From Gymnothorax reevesii (lineage: Eukaryota; Chordata; Actinopteri; Anguilliformes; Muraenidae), in contig CM056573.1 of the NCBI GenBank assembly GCA_029721435.1, forward strand, positions 6,005,501-6,069,500: DNA of 64,000 nt, in the 5' to 3' direction. Position 1 is the first letter of the stretch, and every line of letters begins with the position of its first letter. Both the position numbers and the translations under genes were made by a program. The notes under the pieces were generated by a model that was not told the DNA's origin, made no database searches, and saw nothing but the letters and a program-made list of their open reading frames with translations. Shown here in pieces: positions 62,401 through 64,000 of this stretch.

Positions 62401-63811
62401 TACTTTGAAATTTGTTTCAGGAGCTTATCTCAGGAATTAATGATATTTGGCTCAAATGATAAAATATTCTCCTTACATTTTTGCACTTTGAGGGTTTGCA
62501 AGAATTGTGCAGAATTTGTTGATTTCATTACTAAGGGGACAACAACTTTTTCACGCAGGGCCAGGTAGGGTTTGGGTAGCTTTATTTCTTCAATAAATGA
62601 AATCCTCATTTAAAAACTGTATTTTTGTTTTCACTCCAGTTATCTCTGTCTAATTTTCTCATTATTTTGATGATTTGTGACTTTTAAGCTTGAAAAAAAT
62701 AGAAGAAATCGAGAAAAGGCAAATACATTTTCACAGCACCGTATGTACATTCAGAATTTGCGTTGATACCTACTGCTCAAACATTGATGTTATCGGTACA
62801 GGATAAGGATATCCCCAATTTTTGTACGAAATCGGAAATGCTGTCTGGTCGCCATTTCGCTAATCTCCTTACTGGGTTTTTCCATGTGGCACAACCTTCA
62901 GGCACTTTTGTTTTATCCATTTATAGTTTCTGCCCAGGATTGTTTTATCTATTTATAGTTTCTGCCCAGGACTTCTACTTGCCAACTTTTGGCTGACTGC
63001 TTCACTTGCTTGTGCCATAAAAGCTGTACTTTGTTATATCTTCTGATATTTGTCGCTGTTGGTTCAGTTACAGCAGTGACAGATTATGGAATTCAACCAC
63101 TGTCAGCTCCCACAGAAAAACTAGTGCTGTGCATGTAGAGATTATCTTGACCAAAGGGGGCAGTAGAGGGCCAAAGATGAAGTTCACCTCTCATTGCTGA
63201 GACACTATCAGGAGGGCAGTAGTGAACTGATAATGTTATTCCATTATTTTTCCAACACCCTTTGGTCAAGATATTGGCAGTTGCTACATTCATCCCGCAA
63301 TTTAGTAAGTATGTGAGAAACAAAGCAGGAGTGTGTTGCTGAGAGTTCAGACTGGCAGGATATCGGAGCTCCGAGTTGAACTTTAAAATGCAAACTGTAT
63401 ATTTTCCCTTGAGCTGCACTTCACAGTATAAAGAATAATTAATACTATGCTTTCAGCTGTCTTAAGTTTCTTAAGCTCCCAACATTTTTTGATGAGACGT
63501 AGCTTACAGCCACAAATGAAGCCAATAGCCTGTATCGCAAACACAATGGTTCTCTTTTGCGAGCAGACTGAAACCAGTCCGTGCAGCAAGCATGTTTTCC
63601 AAGTCAGTCCTGGCACTGATGCATCCAGGAATAAAGTGCTGACCCAGGCAAGCCTCTGATACCTCAGTATGAATGTCTCTCCCGCTGCAGGAAGTGCCAG
63701 GCTCCTGGAGGACATCCTCAACAGCTCGAAATCTCCGGAGAGCACGGCACAGACTGCAGGGGGAAAGAAGGTTACCATAGCAACAGCTGTCTGCCAACCA
63801 GAACCGTCCAG
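34117..63811 (+). CDS. talpid3: TALPID3 / KIAA0586, N-terminal nine coding exons (continues beyond window)
   Basis: Centriolar distal-end protein needed for ciliogenesis and Hedgehog signalling in vertebrates. Exons: 34117-34438, 34904-34962 (3' end uncertain), 35912-35978, 36984-37050, 37834-38035, 38759-38947, 40157-40325, 42899-43057, 63691-63811; about 450 residues. Family landmarks in order: [10 protein letters not shown] and [51 protein letters not shown]; an Ala-rich [11 protein letters not shown]; a Gln-rich coiled coil ([20 protein letters not shown]); [26 protein letters not shown]. The position after timm9 matches human. The start is the first ATG of a frame that matches the family downstream. 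Intron sizes are very uneven, the last one 20.6 kb. Confidence 0.92.
34904..34962 (+). CDS. talpid3: talpid3 coding exon 2 (3' end uncertain)
   Basis: Acceptor CCCAACAG ends at 34903; reads [17 protein letters not shown] phase-0 end is required by the next exon. The choices are a GC donor after 34962 or a weak GT donor after 34950. Confidence 0.55.
35520..35735. mobile_element. MITE-like repeat with GCGGGGCGAATGG ends
   Basis: CTATTCGCCCCACGACGGTT near the left mirrors CTGCTGCGGGGCGAATGGCC at the right; two more internal CTGCGGGGCA copies occur at about 35602 and 35668. Lies in talpid3 intron 2. Confidence 0.5.
35912..35978 (+). CDS. talpid3: talpid3 coding exon 3
   Basis: Acceptor TTGTGTAG ends at 35911; donor GTAAAA at 35979. 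Reads [20 protein letters not shown]; other frames stop. The piece is poorly conserved, so support is mainly splice phase. Confidence 0.6.
35979..36983. other. talpid3 intron 3, no gene seen
   Basis: Intron sequence with no exon or clear element. A CTCF-like CCACAAGGGGGCAG lies at 35954-35967, inside the exon just before it. Confidence 0.4.
36984..37050 (+). CDS. talpid3: talpid3 coding exon 4
   Basis: Acceptor CCCTGCAG ends at 36983; donor GTGAGA at 37051. Reads [20 protein letters not shown], a strongly conserved TALPID3 motif. Confidence 0.92.
37451..37615 (+). repeat. Tandem repeat, about 31-bp unit
   Basis: About five to six diverged copies of TGAATCCTGAATCAGCATTC ACACTAA in talpid3 intron 4. 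Confidence 0.8.
37834..38035 (+). CDS. talpid3: talpid3 coding exon 5
   Basis: Acceptor CTCCAG ends at 37833; donor GTGAGG at 38036. Starts [18 protein letters not shown] and ends in the Ala-rich [12 protein letters not shown]. Confidence 0.93.
38115..38735 (+). repeat. Diverged GT-rich minisatellite filling talpid3 intron 5
   Basis: Many imperfect copies of TTGATTCAGGGTGTAGCTTT GGGG-type units of about 25 bp occupy nearly the whole intron between exons 5 and 6. Confidence 0.8.
38759..38947 (+). CDS. talpid3: talpid3 coding exon 6 (coiled coil)
   Basis: Acceptor ATTCGCAG ends at 38758; donor GTATCA at 38948. Encodes 63 residues of coiled coil ([31 protein letters not shown]). The donor is the first of five tandem copies in a 57-bp repeat. 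Confidence 0.92.
38948..39222 (+). repeat. 57-bp minisatellite carrying splice sites
   Basis: Five units start at 38948, 39005, 39062, 39119 and 39174. Each begins GTATCA, as a donor does; the first four end in a T-rich stretch plus CAG, as acceptors do. Reading on from exon 6, the frame stays open to about 39226. Confidence 0.9.
39223..40156. other. talpid3 intron 6 remainder, no gene seen
   Basis: AT-rich; no exon or recognisable element found. Confidence 0.4.
40157..40325 (+). CDS. talpid3: talpid3 coding exon 7
   Basis: Acceptor CCCTCAG ends at 40156; donor GTGAGT at 40326. Reads [18 protein letters not shown] to HTAEAKPVS. An internal GCG-GTAAGG at about 40187 could act as an earlier donor, but would shift the frame. 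Confidence 0.85.
40729..42306 (+). mobile_element. Tc1/mariner element, full length but decayed
   Basis: 1,578 bp flanked by TA on both sides (40727-40728, 42307-42308). Inverted ends begin CAACCCCAATTCCGAAAAAG and, reversed, CAACTCCATTTCCGAAATAT, and extend about 80 bases. Lies in talpid3 intron 7, same strand. Encodes the transposase relic at 41078-42086. Confidence 0.9.
41078..42086 (+). pseudogene. Tc1-like transposase, frameshifted
   Basis: DD34E family: first Asp in [10 protein letters not shown], second in [11 protein letters not shown], Glu in LIENIWG, with 34 residues between the last two. N-terminal helix-turn-helix ([14 protein letters not shown]...[10 protein letters not shown]) is visible. 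At least three frameshifts (near 41095, 41290-41370 and 41740) and a stop at 41585-41587 break it, so it is inactive. Confidence 0.88.
42309..42898. other. talpid3 intron 7 end, no gene seen
   Basis: No coding or repeat signal that I can support apart from short A-runs. Confidence 0.4.
42899..43057 (+). CDS. talpid3: talpid3 coding exon 8
   Basis: Acceptor CTCTCCAG ends at 42898; donor GTCAGT at 43058. Contains [20 protein letters not shown], a family signature. Confidence 0.92.
43556..43762. mobile_element. piggyBac-like palindromic MITE, copy C (cleanest)
   Basis: TTAA at 43552-43555 and 43763-43766, with termini CCCTTTGAGCGCC and GGCGCTGAAAGGG. Inside, CCTATCATGTGGCAACTTGT and its complement form long arms. 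TTAA duplication with CCC...GGG ends is typical of piggyBac. Confidence 0.85.
44178..44424 (-). repeat. Common fish repeat with tRNA-like end
   Basis: AAATGGACTGCATTTGTATA GCGCTTTTCTGG and CTCGCTCAAGGACACTTTGA are phrases of a repeat found throughout teleost genomes. The right end (CCCGCTCTACCTCCTGAGCC) resembles a tRNA on the minus strand, followed by an A-run. Confidence 0.65.
45349..45362. promoter_or_regulatory. RFX X-box-like motif
   Basis: GTTGCC-TT-GGCAAT, one base off the consensus inverted repeat, in a GC-rich island of talpid3 intron 8. Confidence 0.35.
45695..46030 (+). repeat. Dispersed fish repeat
   Basis: GAGCCCCCTTAGGGATTTGC then (TCTG)n and GGAAGATATCTCCACAACCA resemble a family of degenerate teleost repeats. 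Contains a CTCF-like CCACTTGGTGGCAG at 45988-46001. Confidence 0.4.
47819..47837 (+). repeat. Poly-G run
   Basis: About 19 consecutive G; a potential G-quadruplex in the talpid3 intron. Confidence 0.85.
48240..49795 (+). repeat. GT-rich minisatellite, 45-bp and 36-bp units
   Basis: From about 48590 the array is homogeneous. A 45-bp unit (TTGTGTAACGGTGTTGTGTG CAGTAGGTTGTGCGGTTGTG, TGAG) alternates with a 36-bp unit containing GATGGCGTTGCATGAGG. The first 350 bases are a diverged form. The plus strand is nearly free of C outside fixed positions. Open minus-strand frames across it are a by-product. Confidence 0.92.
49878..49891. promoter_or_regulatory. RFX X-box motif
   Basis: GTTGCC-AG-GGCAAC, a perfect inverted X-box, in a non-repetitive GC-rich island just after the minisatellite. 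Confidence 0.45.
50990..51260 (+). repeat. Unclassified interspersed repeat, copy 3
   Basis: Block order ACATATTCTGTATCTGCTGG, CACTGAAGCTGCGTCACAG, CATCAAATGGAAAATG, TTTGGATCTCCTC matches 18620-18840 in the same direction. Confidence 0.6.
51500..51870 (+). pseudogene. LINE reverse transcriptase fragment (L2/CR1-like)
   Basis: Reads [36 protein letters not shown], a decayed form of the LINE RT block with the LDLSAAFDTVDH-type motif. After frame changes, [11 protein letters not shown] at about 51786-51820 corresponds to the GVPQGS motif. Truncated at both ends. Confidence 0.7.
53364..53420 (+). repeat. (TA)n microsatellite
   Basis: Pure alternating TA, more than 20 repeats. Confidence 0.95.
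53676..54036 (+). repeat. Dispersed fish repeat with CTCCGCCAAGG ends
   Basis: Starts CACCTCCGCCAAGGAGGTGT and ends CTTGGCGTGGCGGAGGTGCT then GCGCCCTCTGAGTGC; AGCAGGATATCTCAAAAACG lies inside. This layout is that of a widespread metazoan/teleost repeat with inverted ends. No transposase. Confidence 0.6.
54589..54726. mobile_element. Palindromic MITE-like repeat, copy 2
   Basis: GCATCACACCAGATGCGAAACG pairs with the reverse of CTTCACGTCCGGTGTGAGAGC. The core GATTACATTCAAAGTCAATG and its complement meet at AAAGGCGTCTTT. Same family as 2801-2940. Confidence 0.7.
55430..55960 (+). repeat. Degenerate GGTTGCTAAGGTGTT-type repeats
   Basis: Loose tandem copies of GGTTGCTAAGGTG / GGTTGCCATGGTGG spaced tens of bases apart. 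A simple-sequence-like region with no coding signal. Confidence 0.5.
56664..56677. promoter_or_regulatory. RFX X-box-like motif
   Basis: GTTGTC-AT-GGTAAC, an inverted X-box with one T for C in the left arm. Confidence 0.4.
57978..57990. promoter_or_regulatory. RFX X-box motif
   Basis: GTTGCC-A-GGCAAC, perfect inverted halves with a one-base spacer. It sits in a CpG-rich island preceded by homeobox-like TTACAGTAATTGC. Confidence 0.45.
58738..58775 (+). repeat. (GATA/GATG)n microsatellite
   Basis: GGATAGATAGATGGATAGAG and similar. Confidence 0.8.
59890..60115 (-). repeat. Common fish repeat with tRNA-like head
   Basis: On the minus strand it starts GGTGGCGCAGTGGTTAGTGC then GGCGCCTCACAA and continues with CACGTTCTCCCCGT and GGTTTCCACC, the order seen in a widespread teleost repeat. 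Confidence 0.6.
61821..61834. promoter_or_regulatory. Weak X-box-like palindrome
   Basis: GTCGCC-AT-GGCGAT in a GC-rich, apparently non-repetitive island. Each half deviates from consensus, so support is low. Confidence 0.25.
62187..62212 (+). repeat. Poly-T run
   Basis: About 26 T in a row, within talpid3 intron 8. Confidence 0.9.
62545..62745 (-). mobile_element. DNA transposon end fragment
   Basis: GGGCCAGGTAGGGTTTGGGT AGCTTTATTTC, AATGAAATCCTCATTTAAAA and GGCAAATACATTTTCACAGC ACCGTA match the end region of a transposon family common in fish (reversed terminus TACGGTGCTGTGAAAATG). Confidence 0.55.
63141..63288. repeat. Short inverted repeat
   Basis: ATTATCTTGACCAAAGGGGG near the left is the reverse complement, with few mismatches, of CACCCTTTGGTCAAGATATT at the right. 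The 148-bp unit resembles a small MITE. Confidence 0.6.
63691..63811 (+). CDS. talpid3: talpid3 coding exon 9
   Basis: Acceptor CCGCTGCAG ends at 63690; donor GTAAGG at 63812. Reads [20 protein letters not shown] then [15 protein letters not shown]. Phase fits exon 8 directly, so no exon need lie in the 20.6-kb intron. Confidence 0.88.
63771..63784. promoter_or_regulatory. X-box motif inside talpid3 exon 9
   Basis: GTTACC-AT-AGCAAC, a canonical X-box, lies within the codons for KVTIATA. It may be coding coincidence. Confidence 0.3.
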
Positions 63812-64000
63812 GTAAGGGGAGGTGGCAAACCGACGTGTCGGTGAATTGCACTCGGCGTTTCTACTGGAGCGATTGTGTATCTTTACTTGTGTGCCTGTGT
63901 GCGGCCTCAATGCAGATAAATGGGGGCAATTTGTACAATGCGAATAAAAACGGCAAGTAGTAATTTGTGAATGTCGTTTTAACCTATATTGAATTGGGGA

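Larger units (their letters stand above)
43058..63690. other. talpid3: 20.6-kb intron 8 of talpid3
   Basis: No exon found with the phase 1-1 needed here. It holds the repeats listed separately and several GC- and CpG-richer islands that do not look repetitive: about 45130-45420, 47870-48130, 49800-49960, 56400-56760, 57830-58260, 60600-60830 and 61770-61990. Stretches not otherwise listed are AT-rich and I see nothing in them. Confidence 0.6.

Noticed and set aside
1..64000. CRISPR arrays, operons, bacterial genes or a prophage
   Set aside because: All genes are split by introns with vertebrate products; the tandem arrays lack unique spacers.

Overview
The window is a stretch of a vertebrate nuclear genome, almost certainly a ray-finned (teleost-type) fish. 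Genes are split by GT-AG introns. The gene order arid4a > timm9 (reverse) > talpid3/KIAA0586 is, as I recall it, that of human 14q23. The introns are full of fish-type mobile DNA: Tc1/mariner, hAT, piggyBac-like MITEs, tRNA-like repeats and a Gmr1-type LTR retrotransposon. I could not place the species.

Layout. 626-23063 (+) holds the last twelve coding exons of arid4a, from the end of the ARID DNA-binding domain through the chromo-barrel domain and an LxCxE pRB-binding motif to the stop. Its 3' UTR runs to about 24.9 kb. All splice phases agree from exon to exon. Intron 2668-12923 carries a 5,993-bp LTR element (3679-9671). 24.9-29.2 kb is intergenic and repeat-rich. 29541-32227 (-) is a complete timm9 (three coding exons, 89 residues). 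A head-to-head promoter interval (32.2-34.1 kb) separates it from talpid3 (+). The first nine coding exons of talpid3 that I can recognise lie at 34117-63811, with a 20.6-kb intron (43058-63690) before the last. The gene continues beyond the window.

Functions. ARID4A is a nuclear SIN3/HDAC-linked pRB partner. Tim9 is a small chaperone of the mitochondrial intermembrane space. TALPID3 is a centriolar protein needed for cilia and Hedgehog signalling. They are neighbours by conserved synteny rather than by shared pathway.

Most notable items. (1) The LTR element has integrase upstream of reverse transcriptase, the unusual order of the Gmr1 group. Its two 496-bp LTRs look identical, yet its single gag-pol frame has two stops. 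A GC-rich block in the RT/RNase H region, with a stop near each edge, suggests a chimera. (2) Several RFX X-box-like motifs lie in the large intron and final exon of the ciliary gene talpid3. (3) A 57-bp in-frame minisatellite in talpid3 repeats the exon donor and an acceptor-like CAG in each unit. (4) A 1.57-kb hAT foldback with a clean 8-bp duplication sits inside a timm9 intron that appears to use a GC donor. (5) Several palindromic repeat families recur across the window, including one roughly 210-bp family that I could not name.
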